Source of the DNA: an uncultured Alphaproteobacteria bacterium
GTDB taxonomy: Bacteria > Pseudomonadota > Alphaproteobacteria > Caulobacterales > Caulobacteraceae
Length of the DNA: 64,000 nt
Assembly (NCBI GenBank): GCA_903860975.1
Contig: CAIOSI010000003.1
Span: forward strand, 1 to 64,000
Direction of reading: 5' to 3'
The notes below the pieces were generated by a model. It saw nothing but the letters and a program-made list of their open reading frames with translations. It was not told the DNA's origin and did no database searches. Positions 8,072 through 18,403 of the stretch are shown here, piece after piece (the stretch's first letter is position 1; the number at the start of each line of letters is the position of its first letter). A program made the translations under genes and the position numbers.

Positions 8072-9121
8072 ATGGCCCATGATGCCGCGCTTCCGTCGAT
8101 CGTCGCCGAGAGCCTCGCCTTGGCTGTGGTGCTATCGTCCGACGCTCCAACGCTGCTGCTGAACGGTGATCTTGACGTCATAGCTGGCAGTTCCTCGTTC
8201 ATGCGCGCCTTCCAAATCGACGTTGCTGCCATGAAGGGCCAATCGGTCTTCGCGCTTGGCGCGGGTGAGTGGGACGTTCCGCAGCTGCGCGCGCTGCTAA
8301 AGCTCACCTTGTCGGGTGACACCGGTCTTGATGTCTACGAGATGGACCTGCGGCGTCCAGGTCTTCCAATCCGCCGTCTTGCCGTAACCGCGCACGTTCT
8401 GGAGTATGCTGACGAGACGAACGTGAGGGTGCTCTTGGCCGCCTCCGACGTGACGGAGGCGCGACTCGCCGCAAAGCTGAAAGATGACCTGCTGCACGAG
8501 AAGGCAGTGCTTCACCACGAACTGCAACACCGGGTCGCCAATAGCCTTCAGATCATCGCCAGCGTCTTGATGCAAAGCGCACGGCGAGCGCCGAAGAGCG
8601 CCAAGGGCTTCCTTGTTGACGCCCAAAGCCGCGTCATGTCCGTGGCCGCGCTCCAGCATCAACTCGCCCAATCCACCGTCGGAGACGTGCAACTTCGCAG
8701 CTATTTCAATGACCTTTGCACCAGCCCAGGTGCATCGATGATCGGGGACCCCGACAAGTTGATCCTCAGTGTCGAGGCCGACGAAGGCGTGGCTGCAGCC
8801 GAGGTATCGGTGAGCTTGGGCCTAATCGTCACGGAGTTGGTGATTAACGCCCTCAAGCACGCCTTTCCCAATGGACGCGGCGGCCGTGTCGTCGTGGGCT
8901 ATCAATCGCACGCACCTGGCTGGACACTAACTGTCAAGGACGACGGGATCGGGATGTCGAAGGGCACGACCCCCGCCAAGGCTGGTCTTGGCACCAGCAT
9001 TGTGGAGGCGTTGGCCAAGCAGGTTGGCGCGAAAGTGGAAGTTTCCAACGCACATCCAGGCACCTTGGTTTCCATTGTTCGTCAAGCCGCCGCCACCGAC
9101 GGACTTCAACGTCCCGTCTAG
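8072..9121 (+). CDS. PAS-containing HisKA_2/HWE-type sensor histidine kinase (orphan)
   Basis: An N-terminal PAS-like sensor region spans about residues 15-130. The phosphoacceptor helix contains HHELQHRVANSLQ (candidate His about 153), which is the HisKA_2 form, and the ATPase has the N-box LIVTELVINALKHAF and G-boxes DDGIGMS and GLGTSIV. There is no transmembrane segment, so it is cytoplasmic. No response regulator is adjacent. ATG 8072 has AAGG 5 bases upstream; TTG 8042 in the same frame is possible. Such soluble kinases in alphaproteobacteria often act in light, redox or general stress signalling (family knowledge), but the signal here is unknown. Confidence 0.85.
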   Translation: MAHDAALPSIVAESLALAVVLSSDAPTLLLNGDLDVIAGSSSFMRAFQIDVAAMKGQSVFALGAGEWDVPQLRALLKLTLSGDTGLDVYEMDLRRPGLPIRRLAVTAHVLEYADETNVRVLLAASDVTEARLAAKLKDDLLHEKAVLHHELQHRVANSLQIIASVLMQSARRAPKSAKGFLVDAQSRVMSVAALQHQLAQSTVGDVQLRSYFNDLCTSPGASMIGDPDKLILSVEADEGVAAAEVSVSLGLIVTELVINALKHAFPNGRGGRVVVGYQSHAPGWTLTVKDDGIGMSKGTTPAKAGLGTSIVEALAKQVGAKVEVSNAHPGTLVSIVRQAAATDGLQRPV

Positions 9122-9214
9122 TCACCTGCCTGGGCGACAACTCGGCGTATCTGGAAATGGAAAGAAGGGTTTGAACCCAGTGGACCGGCCTTTGCGGCCC
9201 GCTACTTCTGCAAG

Positions 9215-9291
<77 letters not shown>

Positions 9292-9445
9292 GTACTTAGC
9301 GCGCGTCAAAACGCGAGGGGCGTCTGATAGGTCCGAGGTGGAATCGTGTCAACGGAAGATGCAGGACGACGGGCACGAGGCGGCCGTTTTCTGTGCGTCA
9401 TATGAGCTCAATTGCTGAGCTTTCCGCATTGCAACAAGGCCCTGT

Positions 9446-9474
9446 TTGAAACCGCCGAAAGTGTGGTCTAGAAC
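9446..9474 (+). promoter_or_regulatory. Putative housekeeping promoter of the nuo operon
   Basis: TTGAAA (9446-9451) and TCTAGAAC (9467-9474) are 15 bases apart. The downstream element matches the Caulobacter-type -10 consensus GCTANAWC at 7 of 8 positions, and the upstream element is close to TTGACG. Transcription would begin about 30 bases before the nuoA ATG. This is a match by eye. Confidence 0.45.
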
Positions 9475-9510
9475 GGCGCGCGAATCCCCGAGGACTCCCT
9501 AAAGGACTCC

Positions 9511-9888
9511 ATGAACGCTTTTTTGCTTCAGTACCTGCCCATCGTGATCTTTCTGGGGATCGCTGCGGCGTTGGGTATCATCTTTATCCTGTTCGCCGCA
9601 GGCTTCGCGCCCAAGGCACCGGACCCGGAAAAACTCTCCTCGTATGAATGCGGATTCAATGCGTTCGACGACGCGCGGATGAAATTCGATGTGCGCTTCT
9701 ATCTGGTCTCGATCCTCTTCATCATCTTCGACCTGGAAGTCGCGTTTCTTTTCCCCTGGGCGGTCGCTCTGATGAAGCTGCCAGCTGCCATGGGCCAGTT
9801 CGCCTTCTGGTCGATGATGAGCTTCCTGGGTGTCCTGACCGTTGGCTTCATCTACGAGTGGAAGAAGGGAGCCCTGGAATGGGAGTGA
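9511..9888 (+). CDS. nuoA: NADH-quinone oxidoreductase subunit A
   Basis: First gene of the complex I operon. The 125-aa protein has three hydrophobic segments and the conserved loop [14 protein letters not shown], whose Cys and acidic residues lie near the quinone entrance, followed by [23 protein letters not shown] 9511 follows AAAGGACTCC. Its 3' end overlaps nuoB by 10 bp, so translation is coupled. It forms part of the membrane arm next to NuoH, NuoJ and NuoK. Confidence 0.97.
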   Translation: MNAFLLQYLPIVIFLGIAAALGIIFILFAAGFAPKAPDPEKLSSYECGFNAFDDARMKFDVRFYLVSILFIIFDLEVAFLFPWAVALMKLPAAMGQFAFWSMMSFLGVLTVGFIYEWKKGALEWE

Positions 9889-10439
9889 TCGTTCCGGCGG
9901 GCGAGGGCGGCCGCACCTCTGTTGAGGGCTATAATTCCTCCGCCCATGACCCGTTCTTCGACGGGGTGTCTCAACAGTTGGCCGATAAGGGCTTCATCAC
10001 GGCTGGTGTTGACGATCTGATCACCTGGGCGCGCACAGGCTCGCTCATGTGGATGACGTTCGGCCTCGCCTGCTGTGCCGTTGAGATGATGCAAGCGTCT
10101 ATGCCGCGCTACGACCTTGAGCGCTATGGTTTCGCCCCGCGTGGCAGTCCAAGGCAGTCTGACGTTATGATCGTCGCCGGCACATTGGTGAACAAGATGG
10201 CTCCGGCGCTGCGCAAGGTCTATGATCAGATGCCCGAGCCGCGCTACGTGATCTCGATGGGATCCTGCGCCAACGGCGGCGGTTATTACTACTTCAGCTA
10301 TTCAACGGTGCGCGGTTGCGACCGGATCGTGCCGGTTGACGTCTACGTTCCGGGTTGCCCACCAACCGCGGAGGCCTTGGTCTATGGCGTGCTGCAGTTG
10401 CAGAAAAAGATCCGCCGTACCGGGACCATCATGCGATGA
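9879..10439 (+). CDS. nuoB: NADH-quinone oxidoreductase subunit B
   Basis: This subunit carries Fe-S cluster N2, the last cluster before quinone. The ligand motifs are visible: the adjacent pair in [22 protein letters not shown] and [14 protein letters not shown] 9879 is inside the end of nuoA and gives 186 aa, a normal length; the longer open frame upstream is only the out-of-frame nuoA shadow. The stop overlaps the nuoC start (ATGA). It is a peripheral-arm Q-module component. Confidence 0.97.
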   Translation: MGVIVPAGEGGRTSVEGYNSSAHDPFFDGVSQQLADKGFITAGVDDLITWARTGSLMWMTFGLACCAVEMMQASMPRYDLERYGFAPRGSPRQSDVMIVAGTLVNKMAPALRKVYDQMPEPRYVISMGSCANGGGYYYFSYSTVRGCDRIVPVDVYVPGCPPTAEALVYGVLQLQKKIRRTGTIMR

Positions 10440-11083
10440 GCTGGCCGCAACCGCCTCCGATCCTGGAAAAGCTGGGTCAGTCGATTGTCAAAGACGCCAA
10501 GGGTGTCTTCAGCGGTTATGAGGTCATGTACGGCGAGCTCACGTTCACGGCGCCTGCAGATCGCATCGTCGAGGCGCTGAGGTACCTGCGTGATGGTGAA
10601 AACACCAAGTTCTCGATTCTGATTGATGTCTGCGGGGCGGATTATCCAGAGCGAACGCAGCGCTTCGACGTTGTCTATCATCTGCTTTCGATGACCAAGA
10701 ACCTGCGTTGCAGGGTGAAGATTCAGACGGATGAAGACAAACCGGTTGCTTCGGTAACGTCGGTCTATCCCGCTGCCGACTGGTATGAGCGCGAGACCTT
10801 CGACATGTACGGCGTCTTTTTCGATGGCCATCCTGACCTTCGGCGAATTCTCACCGACTATGGCTTCCACGGCCACCCGCTGCGGAAGGACTTCCCGATG
10901 ACCGGCTATGTCGAGGTCCGCTACGACGATGAGTTGAAACGGGTGGTTTATGAGCCTGTGAAGTCGGTCGAGTGGCGTAATTGGGACTTCCTGTCTCCCT
11001 GGGAAGGCGCAGAGCCGGGTTATGCTCCGCTGATCCCTGGGGACGAGCGTGCGTTTCCTGCGGCGAAGGAGCCTGGCAAATGA
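10436..11083 (+). CDS. nuoC: NADH-quinone oxidoreductase subunit C
   Basis: This is a 30-kDa-type Q-module subunit of 215 aa. Signature region: [20 protein letters not shown] followed by [17 protein letters not shown]. It is a separate gene here, not fused to nuoD as in E. coli. It starts at ATG 10436, overlapping the nuoB stop by 4 bp, and its stop overlaps the nuoD start by 4 bp. Confidence 0.97.
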   Translation: MSWPQPPPILEKLGQSIVKDAKGVFSGYEVMYGELTFTAPADRIVEALRYLRDGENTKFSILIDVCGADYPERTQRFDVVYHLLSMTKNLRCRVKIQTDEDKPVASVTSVYPAADWYERETFDMYGVFFDGHPDLRRILTDYGFHGHPLRKDFPMTGYVEVRYDDELKRVVYEPVKSVEWRNWDFLSPWEGAEPGYAPLIPGDERAFPAAKEPGK

Positions 11084-12318
11084 CGGGTGCCAACGCTCCT
11101 GCGAAAGCTGATGATTTCTTTGCCCCTGAAGTCCAGGGCGAGACCAAGGTCCGCAAATTCAATATTAATTTCGGACCGCAGCATCCAGCCGCACACGGCG
11201 TGCTGCGCATGGTTCTGGAGCTGGATGGTGAAGTGGTCGAACGCGTTGACCCGCACATCGGCCTGCTTCACCGCGGAACAGAGAAGCTGATGGAGGCTAG
11301 GCCCTATCAGCAGACCATCCCCTACTTCGACCGCCTCGATTACGTGGCGCCGATGAACCAGGAGCATGCCTATGTGCTCGCGATCGAGCGGCTGATCGGC
11401 GTCGAAGTTCCTATCCGGGGACAGCTGATACGGGTGCTTTATTGCGAGATCGGCCGCATTCTGAACCACATTTTGAACGTCACGACCCAGGCCATGGACG
11501 TTGGCGCGCTCACCCCGCCGCTTTGGGGCTTTGAGGAGCGTGAGAAGCTCATGGTGTTCTATGAGCGCGCGTCGGGCGCGCGCATGCACGCCAACTACTT
11601 CCGTGTCGGCGGCGTACGCCAGGACCTGCCGAGCGAGCTCATTCAAGATATCGCCGATTGGTGCAAGAAGGTGCCGAAGGTTTTCGACGACATCGAAAGC
11701 CTGATCACCGGCAACCGGATCTTCAAGCAGCGCAACGTCGATATTGGCAAGGTGAACAAGGAAGAGGCCCAAGCCTGGGGCTTTTCTGGTGTCATGGTGC
11801 GCGGTTCCGGCATCGCCTGGGACCTGCGCCGAAGCCAGCCTTACGACTGCTACAATGAAATGGAATTCGACGTCCCGCTGGGGGTGCACGGAGACTGCTA
11901 CGATCGCTACCTCTGCCGCATGGAAGAAATGCGCCAGTCGGTGAAGATTATGGAGCAGTGCTGCGAGCGGCTCATGAAGACGCCCGGCCCAGCGCTATGC
12001 GAAGACAATAAAGTCTCAGCGCCCAAGCGTGGAGAGATGAAGCGCTCGATGGAATCGCTGATCCATCACTTCAAGCTGTTCACGGAGGGCTATCGCACGC
12101 CCCCAGGCGAGGTCTATTCCGCTGTTGAAGCGCCGAAGGGCGAATTCGGGGTCTATCTGGTGAGCGACGGCACCAACCGGCCGTACCGTTGCAAAATCCG
12201 CGCTCCAAGCTTCCCGTTCTTGCAGGCGATGGACTGGATGAGCCGGGGCCACATGCTGGCCGATGTATCGGCCATCCTGGGGTCTCTGGATATTGTGTTC
12301 GGGGAGATCGACCGTTGA
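11080..12318 (+). CDS. nuoD: NADH-quinone oxidoreductase subunit D
   Basis: This 49-kDa subunit is related to [NiFe]-hydrogenase large subunits. The N-terminal signature [15 protein letters not shown] and [12 protein letters not shown] are visible, and the protein ends at the conserved FGEIDR. With NuoB it lines the quinone pocket. ATG 11080 overlaps nuoC; the longer open frame beginning at 10981 lies in nuoC. Length 412 aa is usual for alphaproteobacteria. Confidence 0.97.
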   Translation: MTGANAPAKADDFFAPEVQGETKVRKFNINFGPQHPAAHGVLRMVLELDGEVVERVDPHIGLLHRGTEKLMEARPYQQTIPYFDRLDYVAPMNQEHAYVLAIERLIGVEVPIRGQLIRVLYCEIGRILNHILNVTTQAMDVGALTPPLWGFEEREKLMVFYERASGARMHANYFRVGGVRQDLPSELIQDIADWCKKVPKVFDDIESLITGNRIFKQRNVDIGKVNKEEAQAWGFSGVMVRGSGIAWDLRRSQPYDCYNEMEFDVPLGVHGDCYDRYLCRMEEMRQSVKIMEQCCERLMKTPGPALCEDNKVSAPKRGEMKRSMESLIHHFKLFTEGYRTPPGEVYSAVEAPKGEFGVYLVSDGTNRPYRCKIRAPSFPFLQAMDWMSRGHMLADVSAILGSLDIVFGEIDR

Positions 12319-12992
12319 GCGTCCGCAGGCTTGCACAGGTTCAGCCCGCCAGCTTCGAATTCAAGCCGGCGACTTTGAAACGTATCGGCGAGGTGTCGAC
12401 CCACTTCCCGGAAGGTCGCCAGCAATCGGCGGTCATCCAGGCTCTGTGGCTTGTGCAAAAGCAGGAAGGCTGGGTCTCGGAACCGGCGATCCGTGCGGTT
12501 GCCGAGTTGCTCGCGATGCCAGCGATACGGGTGCTGGAAGTCGCCACCTTCTACACCATGTTCATGCTGGAGCCGGTGGGTGAGGTCGCGCTTGTTCAGG
12601 TCTGCGGCACGACGCCGTGTCAGACGCGTGGTTCCGAGGCGATCTTGGCTGTCTGCCAGCGCAAGTTCGGCCCCGCGAACCATCGCAGCAAGGACGGCAA
12701 GTTTTATTGGCAAGAAGTCGAGTGCATGGGGGCCTGCGCCAACGCACCAATGGCCGCCATCAACGACTACTACTACGAGGACCTGACGCCGGAGAGCTTC
12801 GAGAAACTGCTCGACGATTTCGCGGCAGGCAAGAAACCCAAGCCTGGCTCGTCCATCGGTCGTCAGGGCTCAGCGCCGCAAGGCGCGCCGATCACTTTGA
12901 CCGATGTGACGCTCTATGACGGTTCGCTGGCAAAGAAGTTTAAGATTCCGAATCTGCCCGAAAAACCGTCCAAAACGAAGGCGTCGGCATGA
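12315..12992 (+). CDS. nuoE: NADH-quinone oxidoreductase subunit E
   Basis: This is the 24-kDa thioredoxin-fold subunit binding the [2Fe-2S] cluster N1a. Cluster ligands are in [11 protein letters not shown] and [11 protein letters not shown]. The start is TTG 12315, overlapping the nuoD TGA by 4 bp (TTGA). The product is 225 aa because of a low-complexity, Lys-rich tail of about 60 residues beyond the E. coli length (GSAPQGAP...PSKTKASA), common in alphaproteobacterial NuoE. It transfers nothing further down the main chain but pairs with NuoF in the NADH module. Confidence 0.95.
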   Translation: MSVRRLAQVQPASFEFKPATLKRIGEVSTHFPEGRQQSAVIQALWLVQKQEGWVSEPAIRAVAELLAMPAIRVLEVATFYTMFMLEPVGEVALVQVCGTTPCQTRGSEAILAVCQRKFGPANHRSKDGKFYWQEVECMGACANAPMAAINDYYYEDLTPESFEKLLDDFAAGKKPKPGSSIGRQGSAPQGAPITLTDVTLYDGSLAKKFKIPNLPEKPSKTKASA

Positions 12993-13201
12993 GCGTCGAT
13001 GTCGCCACCATGAAACGGCGCAGCACGTTGATGTTGGGGCTGAGCCTGTGCGCAGGTTTAGCCGCGGCCGCTGCGCTTTTCGGCTATATCAAACTTCATC
13101 TGGCTTGGGCGTTCGTCGCGTTCCTGGCTGCCGTCATCCTGGGTTTCGGAGCCCAGATCTGGTTCATCGCTGGCCTGCGCGGCCCGAGTAAGGGAGCGTA
13201 G
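12989..13201 (+). CDS. Small two-helix membrane protein inside the nuo operon
   Basis: This 70-aa product is not one of the 14 canonical subunits. It has a short basic start (MKRRSTLM after an initial MSVDVAT) and two hydrophobic helices, about residues 14-31 and 36-60, ending RGPSKGA. Its ATG overlaps the nuoE TGA (ATGA), and nuoF begins 2 bp after its stop, so it is tightly coupled. Both the spacing and the hydrophobic pattern argue that it is a real gene. It may be an accessory membrane protein of complex I or its assembly; I know of no assigned function. Confidence 0.8.
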   Translation: MSVDVATMKRRSTLMLGLSLCAGLAAAAALFGYIKLHLAWAFVAFLAAVILGFGAQIWFIAGLRGPSKGA

Positions 13202-13203
13202 AG

Positions 13204-14520
13204 ATGGTCGGACTCCTGGCAGATAAGGACCGCATTTTCCTCAACATCTATGGCCAACGCGATTGGGGTCTTGAGGGGGCAAAGCAACGCGGCGCGTGGA
13301 ATGGCACGAAGGACATTGTCGCCCAGACGCCGGAGTGGATCTGTGATCAGATCAAGGCCTCGGGCCTGCGCGGACGCGGTGGGGCGGGCTTCGGCACCGG
13401 GCTGAAGTGGACCTTCATGCCCAAGCAGGAGAGCGAGCGTCCGCACTACTTGCTGGTCAATGCCGACGAGTCTGAGCCGGGGGCCTGTAAGGACCGCGAT
13501 ATCCTTCGCAACGACCCGCATCTGCTTATCGAGGGCTGCCTGATCGCGTGTAAGGCCATGCGCGCGCACTCAGCCTACATCTACATTCGCGGCGAATACG
13601 TCCACGAACGTGAGCGCCTGTTGGTCGCCATCAACCAAGCCTATGACGCCAAGCTGATCGGCAAGGGCAATGTTCATGGCTGGGACTGCGACGTGCGGGT
13701 CACCCACGGTGGCGGAGCCTATATTTGCGGCGACGAGACCGCCCTCATGGAAAGCTTTGAGGGCAAAAAGGGCCAGCCACGCCTGAAACCACCGTTCCCG
13801 GCCGGCGCAGGCATCTACGGCTGCCCGACCACGGTCAACAATGTCGAGACCATCGCCGTCGTCGGTACCATCTTGCGTCGAGGTGCGGATTGGTTTGCCG
13901 GCTTTGGCACGGAGAAATCCACCGGAACCAAGCTTTTCGCCGGTTCTGGCCACCTCAATAAACCCTGCGTTGTTGAGGACGCAGTTGGAATTTCGGTCCG
14001 CCAGTTGATCGAAGACCACTTTGGCGGCGTGCGCGGCGGTTGGGGTAATCTGAAGGCCGTGATCCCCGGCGGTATCTCAGTACGTATGATCCCAGCCGAG
14101 CAATGCGACGAAGCGGTTATGACATACGAAGACCTGCAGGCGAGGGGCTCTGGCCTTGGCACCGGCACCATGATCGTCTTCGACAAGGACGCTGACCTCG
14201 TGAAGGCGATCGCTCGCGCCTCATATTTCTACAAGCACGAGAGTTGTGGCCAGTGCACGCCGTGCCGCGAAGGCACAGGCTGGATGTGGCGGGTCATGGA
14301 GCGAATGGTCACTGGCGAGGCTGAGATGTCAGAGATCGACCTGCTGCTGGACGTCGCCAGCCAGGTTGAAGGCCACACCATCTGCGGTTTGGGCGATGCG
14401 GCTGCCTGGCCGATCCAGGGCCTTTTCCGTCACTTCCGCCACGAGGTCGAAGAGCGGATCACTCTCTACCGCGCCGGTAAGCCGCATGTGCAAGGTCATT
14501 CCTTACAGGCGGCGGAGTAA
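13204..14520 (+). CDS. nuoF: NADH-quinone oxidoreductase subunit F (NADH-binding)
   Basis: The 51-kDa subunit oxidises NADH and holds FMN and cluster N3. The NADH/FMN motif [14 protein letters not shown] and [14 protein letters not shown] are present, and the [4Fe-4S] ligands lie in [17 protein letters not shown] near the C-terminus with a later Cys in HTICGLGD. The length of 438 aa is normal. It is followed 4 bp later by nuoG. Confidence 0.97.
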   Translation: MVGLLADKDRIFLNIYGQRDWGLEGAKQRGAWNGTKDIVAQTPEWICDQIKASGLRGRGGAGFGTGLKWTFMPKQESERPHYLLVNADESEPGACKDRDILRNDPHLLIEGCLIACKAMRAHSAYIYIRGEYVHERERLLVAINQAYDAKLIGKGNVHGWDCDVRVTHGGGAYICGDETALMESFEGKKGQPRLKPPFPAGAGIYGCPTTVNNVETIAVVGTILRRGADWFAGFGTEKSTGTKLFAGSGHLNKPCVVEDAVGISVRQLIEDHFGGVRGGWGNLKAVIPGGISVRMIPAEQCDEAVMTYEDLQARGSGLGTGTMIVFDKDADLVKAIARASYFYKHESCGQCTPCREGTGWMWRVMERMVTGEAEMSEIDLLLDVASQVEGHTICGLGDAAAWPIQGLFRHFRHEVEERITLYRAGKPHVQGHSLQAAE

Positions 14521-14524
14521 GGCT

Positions 14525-16570
14525 ATGCCGATAGCTAAAGTTGACGGCGTTGAGGTCGAATTCGAAGCCGGCATGAACGTCTTGCAGGTGGCAGAACTGG
14601 CTGGGAAAGAAATCCCGCGCTTCTGCTATCACGAACGCCTGAGCATCGCGGGAAACTGCCGCATGTGCCTGGTGGAAGTGAAGCCAGGGCCGCCGAAGCC
14701 CCAGGCCTCTTGTGCCCTGCCGGCGGCAGAGAACATGGAGATCTTCACCGATACGCCGATGGTGAAGAAGGCCCGTCACGGGGTGATGGAGTTTCTGCTC
14801 ATTAATCACCCGCTGGATTGCCCGATTTGCGATCAGGGCGGCGAGTGCGATCTTCAAGACCAGGCCATGGGGTATGGCCGCGACGATAGTCGCTACGCTG
14901 ACAATAAGCGTGCCGTTGAAGAAAAATTCATGGGGCCGTTGATCAAGACGGTCATGACCCGCTGCATTCAGTGCACCCGCTGCGTGCGGTTTATCACCGA
15001 AGTGGCCGGGGTGCCGGAAATTGGGCTCATCAGTCGCGGTGAAGATGTTGAAATCACGACCTATCTCGACAAGGCGGTAACGTCGGAATTGTCGGCCAAC
15101 ATCATCGATCTTTGCCCGGTGGGCGCGCTGACCTCCAAACCCTACGCATTCAATGCGCGACCCTGGGAGTTGAAGAAGACCGAGAGCGTGGATGTGATGG
15201 ATGCGCTGGGCTCCGCGATCCGCGTGGATGCCCGCGGCTCGGCCGTCCTTCGTGTCCTGCCGCGCGTGAACGAAGACATCAACGAAGAGTGGATTTCCGA
15301 CAAGACCCGCTACGCCGTCGACGGCCTCGCACGCCAGCGTCTGGACCGGCCATATCTGCGTGAAGCCGGCAAGCTGCGGCCGGCGACCTGGTCGCAAGCC
15401 CTTGAGGCGGTTGCGACAAAGCTGAAGGCGACAGCTGCGGACCGGATCGGGGTGATCGCCGGTGATCTGCAAGATGCAGAGTCGATGAAGGCCACACTCG
15501 ATCTCTTCCGAAGCCTCGGCGTGCAATCTACCGATTGTCGCCAGGACGGCATGATTTTGGGCTCGGGTCTGCGCCAGAGCTGGCTCTTTAACTCGACGAT
15601 CTCAGGCATCGAAGACGCAGATGTTGTCCTGCTTGTGGGGGTCAATCCGCGTCTTGAAGCGCCGGTGTTGAACGCGCGCCTGCGCAAGCGCTGGCTAGCT
15701 GGTGCGCTGAAGGTCGGCGTTATCGGTGAGCCGGTCGATCTGACCTACAGCTATGAATATCTGGGCTCAGGTCCCAAGACGCTCGGCGATCTCGCCAAGC
15801 TGAAAAACGATTTTGTCTCAGCGCTGAAGGCCGCCAAATCACCGGCGATCATCGTTGGTGCTGACGCTCTGATGCGAGCCGATGGCTCAGCGGTCCTGAA
15901 AGTGGCGGCTGGCGTCGCCGACGCGTTCGGGATGACCTGGAATGTGCTCCACCGTGCCGCCTCACGCGTCGGCGGCCTGGATCTTGGTTTCATTCCAGGT
16001 GATGGCGGCAAGACAGCGGCGGAGCTAGCGACGCCAGGCGGGGCCGATGTATTGTTCCTGCTCGGTGCCGACGAGATCGACACTTCGGCCTCAAAGGCCT
16101 TCACGGTCTATCTGGGGACTCACGGAGACCGGGGCGCGCACACCGCAGATGTGATCCTGCCGGGCGCGGCCTACACTGAAAAGAATGGCCTTTACGTCAA
16201 TACCGAGGGCCGGGTGCAACAGGGCGTTCGCGCCGTGTTCCCCAAGGGTGAAGCCAAGGAAGATTGGGCGATCCTTCGTGCGCTGTCAGAACGTCTGAAC
16301 GCCAAGCTACCCTATGACAGCCTCGATGCACTGCGGGCCAAGCTCTTTGCTGATCATCCAAGCTTTGGGCGCATCGACCACGTCGATGGCCGGGATGGTA
16401 CCATAGCTGTCGATCTGAGTTCGCTTGGTGAGAAAGGTGAAGTCTTCGACCTGCCGTTCACCCGCACGGTGACCTCATTCTACCTGACCAACCCCATTGC
16501 GCGCGCCAGCGTGACCATGGCCGAGTGCGCCGCCCAAGCTTCGGGTGCCGCCAAAATAGCGGCGGAATAG
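14525..16570 (+). CDS. nuoG: NADH-quinone oxidoreductase subunit G
   Basis: This is the large Fe-S subunit of the N-module, 681 aa. The N-terminal ferredoxin-like domain has CYHERLSIAGNCRMC and CALP (cluster N1b). Then follow the His/Cys cluster motif HPLDCPICDQGGECDLQD and RCIQCTRCVRF (N4), and a catalytically inactive molybdopterin-oxidoreductase-like C-terminal domain. ATG 14525 is chosen because it begins the ferredoxin domain and sits 4 bp after nuoF; the open frame from 14246 overlaps nuoF out of frame. nuoH starts directly after its stop. Confidence 0.96.
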   Translation: MPIAKVDGVEVEFEAGMNVLQVAELAGKEIPRFCYHERLSIAGNCRMCLVEVKPGPPKPQASCALPAAENMEIFTDTPMVKKARHGVMEFLLINHPLDCPICDQGGECDLQDQAMGYGRDDSRYADNKRAVEEKFMGPLIKTVMTRCIQCTRCVRFITEVAGVPEIGLISRGEDVEITTYLDKAVTSELSANIIDLCPVGALTSKPYAFNARPWELKKTESVDVMDALGSAIRVDARGSAVLRVLPRVNEDINEEWISDKTRYAVDGLARQRLDRPYLREAGKLRPATWSQALEAVATKLKATAADRIGVIAGDLQDAESMKATLDLFRSLGVQSTDCRQDGMILGSGLRQSWLFNSTISGIEDADVVLLVGVNPRLEAPVLNARLRKRWLAGALKVGVIGEPVDLTYSYEYLGSGPKTLGDLAKLKNDFVSALKAAKSPAIIVGADALMRADGSAVLKVAAGVADAFGMTWNVLHRAASRVGGLDLGFIPGDGGKTAAELATPGGADVLFLLGADEIDTSASKAFTVYLGTHGDRGAHTADVILPGAAYTEKNGLYVNTEGRVQQGVRAVFPKGEAKEDWAILRALSERLNAKLPYDSLDALRAKLFADHPSFGRIDHVDGRDGTIAVDLSSLGEKGEVFDLPFTRTVTSFYLTNPIARASVTMAECAAQASGAAKIAAE

Positions 16571-17650
16571 ATGGATTTTTGGACAACCCCCATCGGCTGG
16601 CTGCTTTGGACCGTCGGTCAAATTCTGCTGGTTACGGTCCCACTACTGCTGATTATCGCGTTCCTTATCTACGGCGATCGCAAGATTTTTGCTGGCGTTC
16701 AGATGCGCAAAGGCCCGAACGTCGTGGGTCCGTTTGGCGTTCTTCAATCCTTCGCAGACCTCGGCAAGTTCCTGATCAAGGAGCTGATCGTGCCTGCGGG
16801 GGCCGATAAATTCGTCTTCCTGCTGGCTCCGCTTATTAGCGTGACCCTGGCGCTGGGCTCCTGGGCGGCCATGCCGCTGGCCCCAGGGTGGGTGATATCC
16901 AACATCAACGTGGGAATCCTCTACCTCTTCGCTGTTTCGTCTCTGGGGGTCTATGGCATCATCATGGGCGGCTGGGCGTCGAACTCGAAGTACCCGTTCC
17001 TAGGTGCGTTGCGTTCCGCAGCCCAGATGGTCTCCTACGAGGTCTCAATCGGCTTTGTGATCATCACCGTGATCCTGCTCGCCGGGACGATGAACTTGAC
17101 GAGCATTGTCGAGAAACAGGCCGGCGGCTTCTGGAATTGGAACATTTTGGGCGGCGCGGGTTTGCATAACCTGCCGTTAGCCATCGTCATGATCCCGATG
17201 GGGGTGATTTTCTTTATCTCGGGACTGGCGGAGACCAACCGTCCGCCCTTTGATCTTCCGGAGGCCGAAAGCGAACTCGTGGCGGGATACGCCATCGAGT
17301 ATGGCTCGACGCCCTACTTGCTGTTCTACCTTGCCGAGTTTTCCAACATCACCTTGATGAGCGGCCTTATGGCGGTGCTGTTTCTGGGGGGTTGGCAGGC
17401 ACCATGGCCAACGCATTATCTCGACGGTTTATGGGGCACGGGGTGGTCTTGGCTGGCCAGTCTGCACGGCTTCATCATGCTGGCGATCAAGACCTTTTTT
17501 GTCTTCTTCATGAACGCCATGGTCCGCTCCGTCGTGCCGCGTTATCGCTATGATCAGTTGATGCGCCTGGGCTGGAAAGTTTTCCTGCCGACGTCGCTGG
17601 TCGCGGTGGTTCTAGTGGCTGGATGGCGGGTCTATGGAGGGATCGGTTGA
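16571..17650 (+). CDS. nuoH: NADH-quinone oxidoreductase subunit H
   Basis: The membrane subunit contacts the quinone site, with about eight transmembrane helices. Characteristic loops are [20 protein letters not shown] and [20 protein letters not shown], the latter with conserved Glu residues at the proton/quinone interface. Length is 359 aa. The start immediately abuts the nuoG stop, and the final TGA overlaps the start of a small lipoprotein gene. Confidence 0.97.
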   Translation: MDFWTTPIGWLLWTVGQILLVTVPLLLIIAFLIYGDRKIFAGVQMRKGPNVVGPFGVLQSFADLGKFLIKELIVPAGADKFVFLLAPLISVTLALGSWAAMPLAPGWVISNINVGILYLFAVSSLGVYGIIMGGWASNSKYPFLGALRSAAQMVSYEVSIGFVIITVILLAGTMNLTSIVEKQAGGFWNWNILGGAGLHNLPLAIVMIPMGVIFFISGLAETNRPPFDLPEAESELVAGYAIEYGSTPYLLFYLAEFSNITLMSGLMAVLFLGGWQAPWPTHYLDGLWGTGWSWLASLHGFIMLAIKTFFVFFMNAMVRSVVPRYRYDQLMRLGWKVFLPTSLVAVVLVAGWRVYGGIG

Positions 17651-17850
17651 ACCGACTTCTTTCCATCGCCGCCGTCCTGGTGCTGGCCCTCGGCGGCTGC
17701 GAGACGACCGGCAACAACGTCTCTGGAACCGCAGACTACGACTCGCTGAAGCGGGCCACCGAGGCCTGTAAGGCACAAGGCGGCGTATTTGTCCTGAAAG
17801 ACGCCGGCGATGCCCAATACATCCAAGATTACGTCTGCAAGGGGACCTGA
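17647..17850 (+). CDS. Small lipoprotein inside the nuo operon
   Basis: TTG 17647 overlaps the nuoH TGA, and the TGA at 17848-17850 overlaps the nuoI ATG (TGATG), so the 67-aa product is coupled on both sides. It reads [20 protein letters not shown], a clear lipoprotein signal with lipobox LGGC (Cys about 18). The short mature part contains two further Cys (TEACKAQGG and DYVCKGT) that could form a disulfide. This is not a canonical complex I subunit. Role unknown; position suggests a link to complex I or simply a passenger. Confidence 0.75.
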   Translation: MNRLLSIAAVLVLALGGCETTGNNVSGTADYDSLKRATEACKAQGGVFVLKDAGDAQYIQDYVCKGT

Positions 17851-18341
17851 TGTTTCAGCGTATCGGACAGGCGATGAAGGGCGCGATGCTGCTGGATTTT
17901 GCAGGCGCAATCGGCCTGGGCCTCAAATATATGGCTCGTCCCAAGGCAACTGTTCTCTATCCGAACGAACGTAACCCGCAGAGCCCCAGATTTCGTGGGG
18001 AGCATGCGTTGCGGCGCTATCCGAACGGGGAAGAGCGTTGCATCGCCTGCAAGCTCTGCGAGGCGATTTGTCCGGCCCAGGCCATCACCATCGAGGCCGA
18101 GCCTCGTGAGGACGGCTCGCGGCGAACGACGCGTTACGACATCGACATGGTCAAATGCATCTACTGCGGTTTGTGCCAGGAGGCCTGCCCGGTGGACGCG
18201 ATCGTCGAGGGGCCAAACCTGGAGTTCGCCGTGGAGACCCGTGAGGAACTCTACTACGACAAGGCCAAGTTGCTCGATAACGGCGACCGCTGGGAACGCG
18301 AAATCGCGAAGAATCTGGAACTGGATGCGCCCTATCGCTAA
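17850..18341 (+). CDS. nuoI: NADH-quinone oxidoreductase subunit I
   Basis: A ferredoxin-like 23-kDa subunit of 163 aa holds two [4Fe-4S] clusters (N6a and N6b). Both CxxCxxCxxxCP motifs are present: [17 protein letters not shown] and [17 protein letters not shown]. It links the NADH module chain to cluster N2 in NuoB. A 62-bp gap before nuoJ is the largest internal gap of the operon. Confidence 0.97.
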   Translation: MFQRIGQAMKGAMLLDFAGAIGLGLKYMARPKATVLYPNERNPQSPRFRGEHALRRYPNGEERCIACKLCEAICPAQAITIEAEPREDGSRRTTRYDIDMVKCIYCGLCQEACPVDAIVEGPNLEFAVETREELYYDKAKLLDNGDRWEREIAKNLELDAPYR

Positions 18342-18403
18342 GACCCCGCGCGGGCCTTGGCGTATGCGAATCTAAGACGAATTTAGGGAGCTAGAACGAG
18401 CTG

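Noticed and set aside
9161..9190. Possible tRNA T-arm remnant (GGGTTTGAACCC) beside tRNA-Asp
   Set aside because: It is a short palindrome, and no acceptor or anticodon arm is found around it.
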